Source: Vairimorpha apis BRL 01 (lineage: Eukaryota > Microsporidia > Nosematidae). Taken from it: a DNA stretch of 13,544 bases. This document shows, piece by piece, positions 1 to 8,172 of the stretch (position 1 is the stretch's first letter; each line of letters starts with the position of its first letter). The position numbers and the translations under genes were made by a program. The notes under the pieces were generated by a model. That model had not been told where the DNA came from. It did not search any database and was given only the letters and a program-made list of their open reading frames with translations. Location: NCBI GenBank assembly GCA_000447185.1, contig KE647175.1, positions 1 through 13,544 on the forward strand. The letters run 5' to 3'.

Positions 1-596
1 ATAATCGATAATTTTTTACATAAAATAATAGCAATAAGCTAAATAACCAATTATATAAAGTTTTTAAAATTTTTTATCTTAAAGTTTTGATATTGTTTTA
101 ATTTTATTTACATATTATGTTGAACTTTTTTAAAGAGTTTTAGTTTTGTAAAGGAAAAAATATTTCAAATCTTAAATTTTAGTTGAAACGACATATGAAC
201 AATTTTTTAATAAAAATATAGTTTAATTAATGATATCTAATTTTTTATTTTAAGATAACAATAAATTAAAAATATTTATTATTAAATAATTTTTTTGTAA
301 ATATAAAAATTAATATGTTATATTATTATTTTATATTGTGTTACTAAAATTTAAAAAGAATATTTTAAATATAATTTTAAATACCCCAACATTTTTAACA
401 TTTTATTTTAAAATACCATTTTAAATATTTTTTAGTATTTATTTAATTTTAAATTTTTAGAAAATTTTATTTAATATATAAAATTATTTAAATGAATAAA
501 ATATTATAATTTAAAAATTTATTTTTATCATAAATGACTATTTAAATTTTTAACTGTCATTTCTTATGTTAAATTAAATTTATACAAAATATAAAA
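1..596. other. AT-rich spacer, no gene seen
   Basis: Almost pure A/T with stops in every frame. A CCCC tract near 384-387 resembles the microsporidian start signal, but no ATG follows within a useful distance. No tRNA-like or other structured RNA was recognised. It follows the 3' end of the GH19-like gene, whose stop is at 597-599. Confidence 0.6.
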
Positions 597-1478
597 TTAA
601 TGGCTATATAATGTCCATAAAATACTATAAATAAGATATTTTTGTTGAATATCTTTCGAATAAGGAGAATAATAGTTTTCACCGTACATATCAAGATTGT
701 TTAAATTTAACAAATCTGTTATATTTTCTATACGTTTATGAGGATTTTTTATAAAACAATTCCAATACTTTGCTGTGCATGCAATTGTATGTTTATCAAG
801 ACATTCTAATATCCAAGGATTGCCTACGAAATTTATAATATTCGAATTTATTTCTTGTAAAATTTTATAATTATTTAAACCACTTATTTGTAAAAGACCT
901 CTTTTTGAATATTTTTCATTTGATCTTTCTTTTAAATTAGTAAAAAACATTGTATTACTTAAAGCGATAGCTAAAAAAATCGATAATTCGCTTTTTTTAT
1001 TACTAACATATTTCCATATGTTATTTAATATCCCTTTGAGTTCAGATTTTCCTCTTACTTTACAACAAATAGGTAATACATAATGTGTAGTTTTTTCTAT
1101 AAAATCTTCTTTACTCCAATTTTCATCGCAATTTTGAATAGTATTATATGTTAAAAATATATTTTGATTTTGAAAATTATTAGATTCTATCGTATGATTC
1201 TTATTGCTATTTTGATTGTTAATGGCTTTATCTTCATTTCGATTAAACGGTATTGAATAGGGTATTTGGTTAATGTGAACTTGTGGAAAATTATTATATA
1301 AAAAGTTATTATTTCTAAAAGGAATGTATGGTTGTGTTAAACATTGATAAATATTTAAATGAATTTGATTTTGACGCATAATTTCTTTTTTGTTTAAATC
1401 TCCGTATAGTTCATTTTGTTTTTCTATATTATTTCCCTGAAATGAAAATTTTATATTAAATATCAAAATGTTTAACAT
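597..1478 (-). CDS. GH19 chitinase/lysozyme-like protein, probably catalytically altered
   Basis: A 293-residue protein. Residues about 20-118 are Asn/Gln-rich and low in complexity. The C-terminal half (about 125-293) follows the GH19 chitinase / phage-type lysozyme pattern: ELSIFLAIALSNTMFF (164-179) sits where the family has a 'FLAQxxHE(S/T)' helix, followed by the hallmark KRGLLQISGLNNY (192-204), matching 'GRGLIQLTGxxNY', then NPW (220-222) and an Ala...YWN helix (232-240) matching 'AAxFW'. GH19 enzymes hydrolyse chitin, or peptidoglycan in the lysozyme-like branch. The family His-Glu pair carrying the general acid appears here as Ser174-Asn175; Glu184 could be the second acidic residue. 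It may therefore bind chitin rather than cut it, for instance in the spore wall (inference). The start at 1478 is supported by CCC directly abutting the ATG. The N-terminus is only weakly hydrophobic, so secretion is uncertain. Confidence 0.72.
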   Translation of the reverse strand: MLNILIFNIKFSFQGNNIEKQNELYGDLNKKEIMRQNQIHLNIYQCLTQPYIPFRNNNFLYNNFPQVHINQIPYSIPFNRNEDKAINNQNSNKNHTIESNNFQNQNIFLTYNTIQNCDENWSKEDFIEKTTHYVLPICCKVRGKSELKGILNNIWKYVSNKKSELSIFLAIALSNTMFFTNLKERSNEKYSKRGLLQISGLNNYKILQEINSNIINFVGNPWILECLDKHTIACTAKYWNCFIKNPHKRIENITDLLNLNNLDMYGENYYSPYSKDIQQKYLIYSILWTLYSH

Positions 1479-1481
1479 GGG
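1479..1481 (-). promoter_or_regulatory. CCC start signal of the GH19-like gene
   Basis: On the minus strand the sequence reads TTTACCC immediately followed by ATG. A CCC tract touching the start codon in such A/T-rich DNA fits the microsporidian CCC-like signal and fixes the start. An ATG 16 bases further upstream is out of frame. Confidence 0.6.
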
Positions 1482-2390
1482 TAAACTTATACATTGTTTT
1501 TATCTAAAAAAATAAATTAATTGTAAAATTTTTATCATAATTAAATATAAAAAAATTAAATGTTGTATAAAAATTAGTTAAATTTGAAAATTTATTTTGT
1601 ATATTTTAATATAATTTAATCATGATTATTATTAAAAAATCATTTGTTTTTATTACACTTTTAATAAAAATAATATTTGAAAAATAAAATGAAAAAACAT
1701 AAACCATTTAAAATTGTTTACTATATTAAAGCAAATGTGCTAAAATATCGATGATTTAAAAAAATATATCAAACATTTGATTTTTGATAATTAATATTTA
1801 AAAGTTGATTAAAAATATGTAATTATAAAAAATGCAATTAATATATACATATTAATTTTATTATAAAATTAAATTTATTTATCACATTCTTTATAATAAT
1901 ATCCTTATAAATTCAATTTTTTAAAGTAAAGATTTTCTTTTTTAATTTAAGAAAAAAAATGTAAAAACTGTTCTAATTTTTTTAAATCATTAAAAAAATA
2001 AATACATAAAATAATATGATTTAAATTGTTCAATATAAATATATTTTACATAAATTTAATATATTTAATGCAAAAAAAATATTAATATAACATAATCATT
2101 TAAATAAAAACTATTTTTTATTTTTAAAAACATGCATTATTTGTAAACCTTTTATTTTAAATTTTATAATTTTAATATAAATAAAATTTCTAACCATTTT
2201 AAATTATTATTTAATTAAATAAGCACAATTTTTTTGAAATTTGCTTAATATATAAATATCATAATATATTTAATTTTACAATGATATTTATTTTAATTAA
2301 TATATGCTTTTTTTACGTGTAAATGATGAAGTTATTATTTAAAAAAATCACATTTTAAAATAGATTTTATGTACATAAAATGATATATTT
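1482..2390. other. AT-rich spacer between the coiled-coil and GH19-like genes
   Basis: About 0.9 kb with no supported gene. Two tiny plus-strand reading frames (ATG at 1622 and 1689, 21 codons each) are in different frames and have no CCC-type signal. The stretch holds the promoter of the GH19-like gene and the 3' flank of the coiled-coil gene. No RNA gene was recognised. Confidence 0.5.
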
Positions 2391-3065
2391 TTATCTCATT
2401 AAATATCTGCAATATTCGATAAGTTCTACTATTTCTTCACATCTACTTTGTATAATATCTTCTAATCGACGAATTTTTTGTTGATATTCTTGTTTTATAT
2501 GTTTTTCACTTTCTAATTTTTTATTTAATTGTACAACTTCTTCTTTTAGCATTTCATTATCAGTCATAATCATACATTTAAAAGTTTCAGCTCGTTGTCT
2601 AGAATCAAAAAGATCTTTTTTTAAAGCTTTGATATGACTTTTAAGTCTCATCTCCGAAGCTATATACCTATTAACTTCACTTTCTGAAGTTTCGTTTTTA
2701 AAGTTTATTTGTCTTGTTTTGTTGATAAAATTCAAATTATTTACATCTTTATCATTGTGTAATAAATATGTAACGGTTTTTTCATAATCATTTTTCATTC
2801 TTGTATATTCACGTTCTTTAATTTTATAGTTATTGAGTTGAATCCTGGTATATGAAATTTCGCTTAATAGCTTATCATAATCATTTTTTTTAATTATGAT
2901 AGTTTCATCACAGACATTATCTTTTGACCATTCTTGAGATGTTAAACTGTTTATTGCATTTATCTCAATTTCATCTTCATTTTGTGTAGATGAATTAAAA
3001 ATTATTGAACTTAAGTTACTTATAGAATCTGAAATATACTTTACAATTTTTTTAGTTTGTTCCAT
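2391..3065 (-). CDS. coiled-coil protein, tentative TACC-like C-terminus
   Basis: A 224-residue protein with no signal peptide or membrane segment. After an acidic, Ser/Asn-rich head (about 20-55) two stretches show the charged, Leu/Ile-spaced pattern of coiled coils: about 62-105 and, more strongly, about 127-224. The last 26 residues (RRLEDIIQ...EEIVELIEYCRYLMR) resemble the end of TACC domains, where a 'LE..V.Q...EN.EL...CD.LI.K' pattern is typical. TACC proteins load microtubule regulators onto spindle poles. This likeness is by eye only and generic coiled coils can mimic it, so the assignment is a hypothesis; the coiled-coil character itself is clear. The start is supported by CCCC three bases upstream of the ATG. 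It lies downstream of FAM72 on the same strand, with 532 bases between them. Confidence 0.75.
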   Translation of the reverse strand: MEQTKKIVKYISDSISNLSSIIFNSSTQNEDEIEINAINSLTSQEWSKDNVCDETIIIKKNDYDKLLSEISYTRIQLNNYKIKEREYTRMKNDYEKTVTYLLHNDKDVNNLNFINKTRQINFKNETSESEVNRYIASEMRLKSHIKALKKDLFDSRQRAETFKCMIMTDNEMLKEEVVQLNKKLESEKHIKQEYQQKIRRLEDIIQSRCEEIVELIEYCRYLMR

Positions 3066-3068
3066 TTA

Positions 3069-3072
3069 GGGG
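3069..3072 (-). promoter_or_regulatory. CCCC start signal of the coiled-coil gene
   Basis: On the minus strand the sequence reads CTACCCCTAA then ATG. The C tract sits three bases before the start codon, as in other genes of this window. Confidence 0.6.
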
Positions 3073-3597
3073 TAGAATCTTTAAAATATGTTTACAATAT
3101 ATATAAAATAAACCGAAAGATTAAATGAAATATTTTTAAAAAGAATATTGTAAAAATCTCTTGGTAATTAAGTATCAAATAAGTATATAATGAAGCAATA
3201 AATTTAACTAACTTATATGGTATCTATCAAATTTGTAATGCTAAAGATAAATTTAAAAATTCAAATTAATTTCTTAGAATAAAATGTGAAAGAATAAACC
3301 ACGCGAGAAATATAAAAATAAAGAATAAAAAATAACTAATTGTTATCTTATAAAAAATAAAAAAGTAAATTTGAAATATATGTCATTTTAAATAAAAATA
3401 TTGAATATAATTTATGTGTTTTATTTATGAAAAAAATAAAATTTATAAATTTTTTTAAATTAAAATAAATTAGTATAAGATAAAACATATTTTATTTTCT
3501 TAAAAATTTTATATTAAATGTTGTTTTATACATTTGATACATTTATTTTTTATAAAATCTTTAATGTCATAGACAATTGCTTAAAAATATAAATTAA
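3073..3597. other. spacer upstream of the coiled-coil gene
   Basis: About 0.5 kb without a gene. It is A/T-rich apart from a G+C-rich islet, CCACGCGAGAAA (3299-3310), described separately. No structured RNA was recognised. Confidence 0.5.
3299..3310 (-). promoter_or_regulatory. weak E2F/MBF-like islet
   Basis: On the minus strand it reads TTTCTCGCGTGG, one mismatch from the E2F core TTTSSCGC, and it also contains CGCG, as MBF sites do. It lies about 234-245 bases upstream of the coiled-coil start in otherwise nearly G/C-free DNA. Function is inferred only; the distance is long for a compact microsporidian promoter. Confidence 0.25.
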
Positions 3598-3999
3598 TCA
3601 ACGTATTTTAATTTCTTCTTCATTATCACCTTCGCACTTATTATTTACCCATTTTAATATTTTAAGTCCATTTATTCTTATATCATAATAAATACTTAAT
3701 ATATCAAACATCCATAGATGTCCATTATTTTTATCGTTTAAACAAGAATAACACGGTCTTACAATATTATATCCAACTATACTTCCACATTTTCTACATA
3801 TAATATTGGTTAATAAACATACACATGTTTTTGTTATATATGTGTAAGATGAACGTCTTGTATTTATAGGATCATTTGTAGAATATAATTTTATTCTATA
3901 GTTTGACAGTAAGACTGATTTCATAGCTTTATTAGATAAAGTAATTAAACATTTTCTGCATTTGAGTGAATAAACAAATTTATTGTTTAGTTTTTTCAT
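3598..3999 (-). CDS. FAM72: FAM72 family zinc-binding protein
   Basis: A 133-residue protein, close to the roughly 149 of animal FAM72, and colinear with that family. CRKC (14-17) is followed by MKSVLLSNYRIKLYSTNDP (26-44), matching the family's 'MKAVLLAD..I.LFSTD.P'. Next come CVC (59-61), CRKCGSIVGYNIVRPCYSC (68-86) and NNGHLWMF (91-98), matching 'NNGHFWMF', and an acidic tail. The four Cys pairs are laid out as zinc ligands. Human FAM72A binds the nuclear uracil-DNA glycosylase UNG2 and promotes its loss, and is cell-cycle expressed; whether that role exists here is unknown. There is no CCC at its ATG (the sequence there reads TTCCTAAAAATTATG), but a strong E2F-like site lies about 57-66 bases upstream. 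A short upstream ATG frame overlaps the start out of frame. No break is seen, so the gene looks functional. Confidence 0.88.
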   Translation of the reverse strand: MKKLNNKFVYSLKCRKCLITLSNKAMKSVLLSNYRIKLYSTNDPINTRRSSYTYITKTCVCLLTNIICRKCGSIVGYNIVRPCYSCLNDKNNGHLWMFDILSIYYDIRINGLKILKWVNNKCEGDNEEEIKIR

Positions 4000-4055
4000 A
4001 ATTTTTAGGAATTATGCTATTTATCATAAAGAAGAAAGTGTTTAAATGATATAGT

Positions 4056-4065
4056 GGCGGGAAAA
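4056..4065 (-). promoter_or_regulatory. E2F-like site upstream of FAM72
   Basis: On the minus strand it reads TTTTCCCGCC (extended TTTTCCCGCCAC), an exact match to the E2F/DP consensus TTTCCCGC. It lies 57-66 bases upstream of the FAM72 ATG and is a striking G+C islet in this A/T-rich region. E2F sites drive S-phase genes in animals, plants and early-diverging fungi. That a microsporidian E2F/DP acts here is inference. Confidence 0.45.
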
Positions 4066-4336
4066 TGTGACATAATATGTAATTAATATTTTTATATTAT
4101 TACATTATATATATAAATAATATTTTTCACTTTATTTATAACATTTGAATGAATTATTTGGGTATAAATTATTTTTATAACACAAACTATTTTTTATTTA
4201 TTAAATTAGATATTTTTTTAATAAAAATAAAATTAAATTTTTTAAAACTATTTTATAATACAATATCAAATAAATTTATTTGTAAAATATACAAAATAAG
4301 ATTGTTTATTAAAAATAAACATTGTTATAAGTTATT

Positions 4337-4633
4337 TTAATTAAAATTAAATTTTTTATAATAACCATAATGATTATGAATTAAATTTTTATAAACTCTA
4401 TAATTAAATGTTAAAGATGAATCTAAATGCTTTGGAGATATATTTTTATTTTTTATCAAATTAAAATTCCCAAAATTTTTAATAATAAAATTTAAACTAA
4501 ATACAGTTCTTTTTGATTTTTTTATAAAACGTTGATTTATATAAATTAATTATAAAATGTAGAATTATATATAAAAAATATATTAGTTTATTGTAAGGAA
4601 AATTTTTAAAATATATGCAACAAATGATAACAT
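4337..4633 (-). pseudogene. possible remnant of a small secreted-protein gene
   Basis: The minus strand is open for 70 codons without any ATG (4549 down to a TAA at 4337-4339). Its composition is more varied than the spacers and includes NISPKHLDSSLTF and NYRVYKNLIHNHYGYYKKF. Just upstream an ATG at 4633-4631 begins MLSFVAYILKIFLTIN, which looks like a signal peptide and stops about 35 bases short of the 70-codon frame. This could be one small gene broken by indels. However, one or two open frames of this length are expected by chance at this composition and no family was recognised, so support is weak. Confidence 0.25.
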
Positions 4634-5148
4634 TTTTGTGCTAATATATTTTTGATTGATAAACATTTTTAAAATTTGCATAAAAATTAACATTATAAAT
4701 TAAATCTTAAATACATTTTTAAAATAATTTTTTTGATATCTTAAAATATGAATTACAAAAATTTTTTACAAAAATTTTATAATTCTTTTATGCTTTAATA
4801 CATTTGTACACATATTATTTAAAATTTTTATACATATTATGCAAAATAATATTTTTATGTATTGTATTTTAGTAAATAAAAACCAATTATTATTTAATTC
4901 TTACTTTAACAAACTTTTAAAACCAACAAAATTTAATTGTAAAAATTTTATATTATTTTTTTATTTGTAGTTTATTATAAATAAAATATAAATTATAGCT
5001 CTTATTGTGTATATAAATAAAAAAAATAATTAAAACTTGCAAAAGTTTATAAATTATACTTTGTCAATTTGTTTTTAGTCTAAAATATAAAAAAACTACA
5101 CAAACAATTTTTAATAAAAAATTTCATCTAATAAAATAATACATACAT

Positions 5149-5645
5149 TTAAAATAAATATCTGAATAATATAAATAAAAAAACAATTAAATAATGTAAA
5201 TTATTTATTTCTTTTTTTTTATTCGGAATTTTAACTACAATTTTTGAAGATTTCTTATTCATTTCTTCAACTAGTTTTTCTACAAAATTTTTCTTCTCAT
5301 TTTCTTCAAATTTCAATTTATCATAATTGAAGGATTTTTTATATACTAAGAGTTGTTTGTCTTCTTCATCTTGAAGATCATTAATCAAATCAAAAAAATC
5401 GTCTATAAAATTTTTATTATTAAGTAATTCTAAATTACATTTTAAAAAAACCTCACTAGTATTTTTAAATTCTTCATTAGCTTCATTTGGTAAATAACTA
5501 CAATAAAATGTTAAAAAATTATAATTCTCTTTGAATTTAATAATTTTTTCTGTTGTTCTACCGTAAACATTTTCTTTAATTTTCTTTATATATTTCAAAC
5601 CAAAATAATTTTTAGAAGAATTACAAATAAAAAAACACTTTTTTT
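5149..5645 (-). CDS. 3' part of a frameshift-split membrane protein
   Basis: The open frame runs from an A7/T7 homopolymer region (5629-5645) to a stop at 5149-5151. It has no ATG of its own near its start: a TTG at 5598 overlaps the stop of the upstream frame, which in a eukaryote is not a credible initiator. It encodes a Lys/Glu-rich, predicted soluble stretch and ends in a hydrophobic segment, LHYLIVFLFILFRYLF, at the extreme C-terminus. Together with 5595-5939 it gives a protein of roughly 245-260 residues with one membrane segment at each end. This layout faintly recalls the GIDE/Mulan membrane family, but no RING domain follows. I do not recognise the family. The break is either an indel error or a recent pseudogene. 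Confidence 0.55.
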
Positions 5646-5939
5646 ACTTTTTAAATATCCTTTAATAATTACATATTCTGTTAAATCTGAAAAAAATAAT
5701 TGTGAGAGACAAAAATTTTTTTTTAATGTAATTATTACATAAAGTCTTTTTAAAAATTCATTTCCATGTGATAACAATATATATTGAAATATCGAAGGAA
5801 ACATATCAATGTTATTTAAAAATTTGGTTTGTAGATATAAAGTTGACCTTGATTTTTTTTGTATTTCTTTTCTTTTATTATAAAAAAAGTATCCTGAAAT
5901 TAATATTATTAAAAGTGTAATAGAAAATGCCACTTCCAT
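5595..5939 (-). CDS. 5' part of a frameshift-split membrane protein
   Basis: The frame is open from an ATG at 5972, but a second in-frame ATG at 5939 has CCC four bases upstream (ACCCAAAT then ATG), so 5939 is the preferred start. From there the protein opens directly with a membrane segment (FSITLLIILISGYFFY) followed by KRKEIQKKSR, suggesting the following domain's side from the positive-inside rule. After ...EYVIIKGYLKSKK the frame turns into a Val/Phe/Leu-only tail and stops at 5595-5597. In the alternative frame the protein continues through the 3' part (5149-5645). The slip point is at or between the A7 (minus strand, 5639-5645) and T7 (5629-5635) runs. Function unknown. Confidence 0.55.
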   Translation of the reverse strand: MEVAFSITLLIILISGYFFYNKRKEIQKKSRSTLYLQTKFLNNIDMFPSIFQYILLSHGNEFLKRLYVIITLKKNFCLSQLFFSDLTEYVIIKGYLKSKKSVFLFVILLKIILV

Positions 5940-5943
5940 ATTT

Positions 5944-5946
5944 GGG
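5944..5946 (-). promoter_or_regulatory. CCC start signal of the split membrane gene
   Basis: On the minus strand the sequence reads TTTTAACCCAAAT then ATG (5939). It favours this ATG over the one eleven codons upstream at 5972, whose leader has only ACCAT. Confidence 0.45.
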
Positions 5947-5972
5947 TTAAAATATTTTAAATTTGTAAACAT

Positions 5973-6381
5973 ATGGTATTATTAAATAATAAATTGCAAC
6001 TCTACAAATAACTTTTTTTCAAATTTAAAAATTCATATTTTAAAAATTTGACATAATTGAAAATTAAATCAAATTATAATTTTAAAGTATATAAAAACAA
6101 AAATTTATATATAATTATATTAGTGTTAACACAATTTAAATAATAACAAATATTGTACTATTATTTAAAGTAAAAAATATCTTAACTAATTTTCCTAAGT
6201 AAAATAATATTTAAATTTTTGTACATTAATATTATTAATAATATAATCTTTTAAAAGATCAGAATTCTTATTTTTGTATTAAATAAATAAACCTTAATAT
6301 CTTTGAAAACAATTTAATAAGCTTATTTTTTAATTTAAATATAATAATTCTAAAAAATTGAAATACAATGCTTAAAAAAAT
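5973..6381. other. AT-rich spacer, nothing recognised
   Basis: About 0.4 kb between the secreted-protein gene and the split membrane gene. It holds only A/T sequence and the upstream region of the membrane gene; no gene, repeat or RNA was seen. Confidence 0.5.
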
Positions 6382-6915
6382 TTATTTGACTTCTACATCT
6401 ATATGATAATTAAAAATATAACATTCTTTTAAACTACATAAAAAATTTCCTTTTACATAGAAAGCAAATGTACTTGGATCCTCTTCAAAATATTTTTTAA
6501 TTTCTAATTCATTTGAACTTGGAAGATAAAAAACTTTAAATCTAAATTTTCTTAAGGGATCAATTAAATCTTGTCCATTGTACCAACAAATTACACAATC
6601 GTTTTTTATTTTCATTTTATCAAATTTTCCAAAATATTTTTCTTTATTTTTATTTTCTGCTTTAAAATAATTAAGAGGTGAGATTTCAAATTCTGAACTT
6701 TTATTTGAGATTACAAATTTATCAATATTAATAAGAGCATTTATTTGTTCAGGTATATTTAATGGCAAATAAAAAGACTTTTCTTTTTCAATAGCATATT
6801 GTATATTTGAAATATATTTATACTTAAAGTTTAAATTTTTTAAATTTTTATTTATTAAATTGAGTTTGTATGAACTTTTACAGATAAATAATTTTAAAAA
6901 TATTATCAATATCAT
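6382..6915 (-). CDS. small secreted protein with signal peptide and four C-terminal Cys
   Basis: From the preferred ATG at 6915 the protein has 177 residues. It starts MILIIFLKLFICKSS, a typical signal peptide with likely cleavage near CKSS. The mature part is Lys/Asn-rich with alternating hydrophobic residues suggesting beta strands, a CVIC pair and a later CSLKEC pair that could form disulfides, and no second membrane segment. It is therefore predicted to be secreted or to sit in the ER, spore wall or polar-tube compartment. An in-frame ATG at 6927 would add MYTL, but CCC lies two bases upstream of the 6915 ATG and inside the coding sequence of the longer form, favouring the shorter one. 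No family recognised; secreted orphans of this size are common in microsporidia. Confidence 0.68.
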   Translation of the reverse strand: MILIIFLKLFICKSSYKLNLINKNLKNLNFKYKYISNIQYAIEKEKSFYLPLNIPEQINALINIDKFVISNKSSEFEISPLNYFKAENKNKEKYFGKFDKMKIKNDCVICWYNGQDLIDPLRKFRFKVFYLPSSNELEIKKYFEEDPSTFAFYVKGNFLCSLKECYIFNYHIDVEVK

Positions 6916-6917
6916 GA

Positions 6918-6920
6918 GGG
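6918..6920 (-). promoter_or_regulatory. CCC start signal of the secreted-protein gene
   Basis: On the minus strand the sequence reads TATACCCTC then ATG (6915), with the C tract two bases before the start. It argues that the upstream ATG at 6927 is not used. Confidence 0.45.
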
Positions 6921-7399
6921 TATACATAAGAATTAAAAAAACATTCTTTAAAATATATTTTATAACAGAATTAAATAAACAAAAAAATGAGCGTTTTTTT
7001 GTTGAATTGTATAATACTGTAGTGAAGAATTAATTGCTTATAATCACGCTAAAGTTAAAAAAAATTTGTTTTTATAACTTGCATCAATACAAACAGATAT
7101 AAAATAAAAGTATTTTTATTTATTTAAATACTTTTAAAATTTAATAATAAATTTGTCATGAACAAAAAAAGTATAATACTACTTATATTTAGTAAGTAAA
7201 CTTTGATACTTTCTTCATTATTGAACTGGTATTTTGTTATGTTGCAATACTTTTATACACGGTGTTTTAAAACATATTTTTATTATTTATGAATTCTCTG
7301 AGAATATTTATTCTAGAATTTACTTATGAGGTTTATTTTTAAATTTAATATATTTATAGTTAGATTAAACTAACTTCTAAATTGTGCACTTTCTTTCTT

Positions 7400-7570
7400 A
7401 CATCTTAATATCACCTTTATCATTTCTTATCTCGCTCAAAAGAGATATTCTTAACATTCTTTAACATCATTAAATGGATATAAGCCTTTTAAAAAAGTTA
7501 TATATTTAGTCCTTAATATTTTTCCAGTACATTCTCACTTCAATAAAAGGTAGATTATAATTGTCTAAAC
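7400..7570 (-). pseudogene. possible decayed coding remnant
   Basis: Three successive minus-strand pieces in alternating frames look protein-like rather than A/T noise: DNYNLPFIEVRMYWKNIKD (about 7567-7509), FLKGLYPFNDVKEC (about 7495-7455), and RMLRISLLSEIRNDKGDIKM (about 7461-7402). Each is closed by stops or frame changes. Base composition here is less A/T-biased than in the flanks. This could be a relic of a gene or transposon. I could not assign a family, and short chance frames remain possible. Confidence 0.28.
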
Positions 7571-8172
7571 TTATATTATTATTTCAATAAATTAACTAAA
7601 AGGTCATACTTTCTTATTTTTTAAAATATATAGATATTCTAATATTAATGATAACCATAGATTATACAGAATTAAGTCTTATAAAATTATTTATAAAAAT
7701 AAATTTCAATCTTTAAAGAACTGTGTTTTAAACAATAATGAATTTATAAAAATATATCTGTTTTTCATTTTATATGTATAAATGTATTTTTTTTACAACA
7801 TTAAATACCATATAATATAATATAAATTTTTTTTTTAAAGATAAAAGTAATTAATAAATTTAATTAAAAAGATATATTTAATAAGTATAAATTTATGATT
7901 TTATATTTTAAACAATGATTGCTGTTGTTAAAAAAAGTAATAATTTCTTTTTGTATTTTTAAAAATACTTTAAATAGTTTTTATATTATTAAAAAATAGT
8001 TATTAAATTATTATAAACACACATATTGAATATTTAATTTTTGATAGTGGATAACAAACATTTAAAATTAAATTTGTTAACAATATTAAATTTATATTTA
8101 ATTAAGCATAATTTAAAAATTTTTTATATTATAACTTCATATATTAATTGTAATTATCAAGTAATAATATTT

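Larger units (their letters stand above)
4000..5148. other. 1.1 kb AT-rich region between FAM72 and the split membrane gene
   Basis: Contains the FAM72 promoter side with its E2F-like site (4056-4065) and a possible broken minus-strand coding remnant (4337-4633, listed separately). The rest (about 4640-5148) is A/T sequence without a supported gene or RNA. An A/T-driven plus-strand reading frame at 4149-4340, all Phe/Leu/Ile/Lys/Asn, is judged spurious. Confidence 0.5.

Noticed and set aside
1622..1754. Two 21-codon plus-strand mini-frames (ATG at 1622 and 1689)
   Set aside because: They are too short, in different frames, and have no start signal; such frames are expected by chance.
4149..4340. 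63-codon plus-strand reading frame
   Set aside because: It consists almost only of Phe, Leu, Ile, Lys, Asn and Tyr, as expected from translating A/T-rich spacer. It has no CCC-type start signal and shows no recognisable motif.
7106..7135. 10-base-arm hairpin AAAAGTATTT...AAATACTTTT
   Set aside because: Arms of this size arise often in A/T DNA, and no second terminal repeat was found to make it a transposon end.
7290..7320. Heat-shock-element-like TTCTAGAA with a nearby GAATTC
   Set aside because: Only two adjacent units are present and no gene start lies close by.
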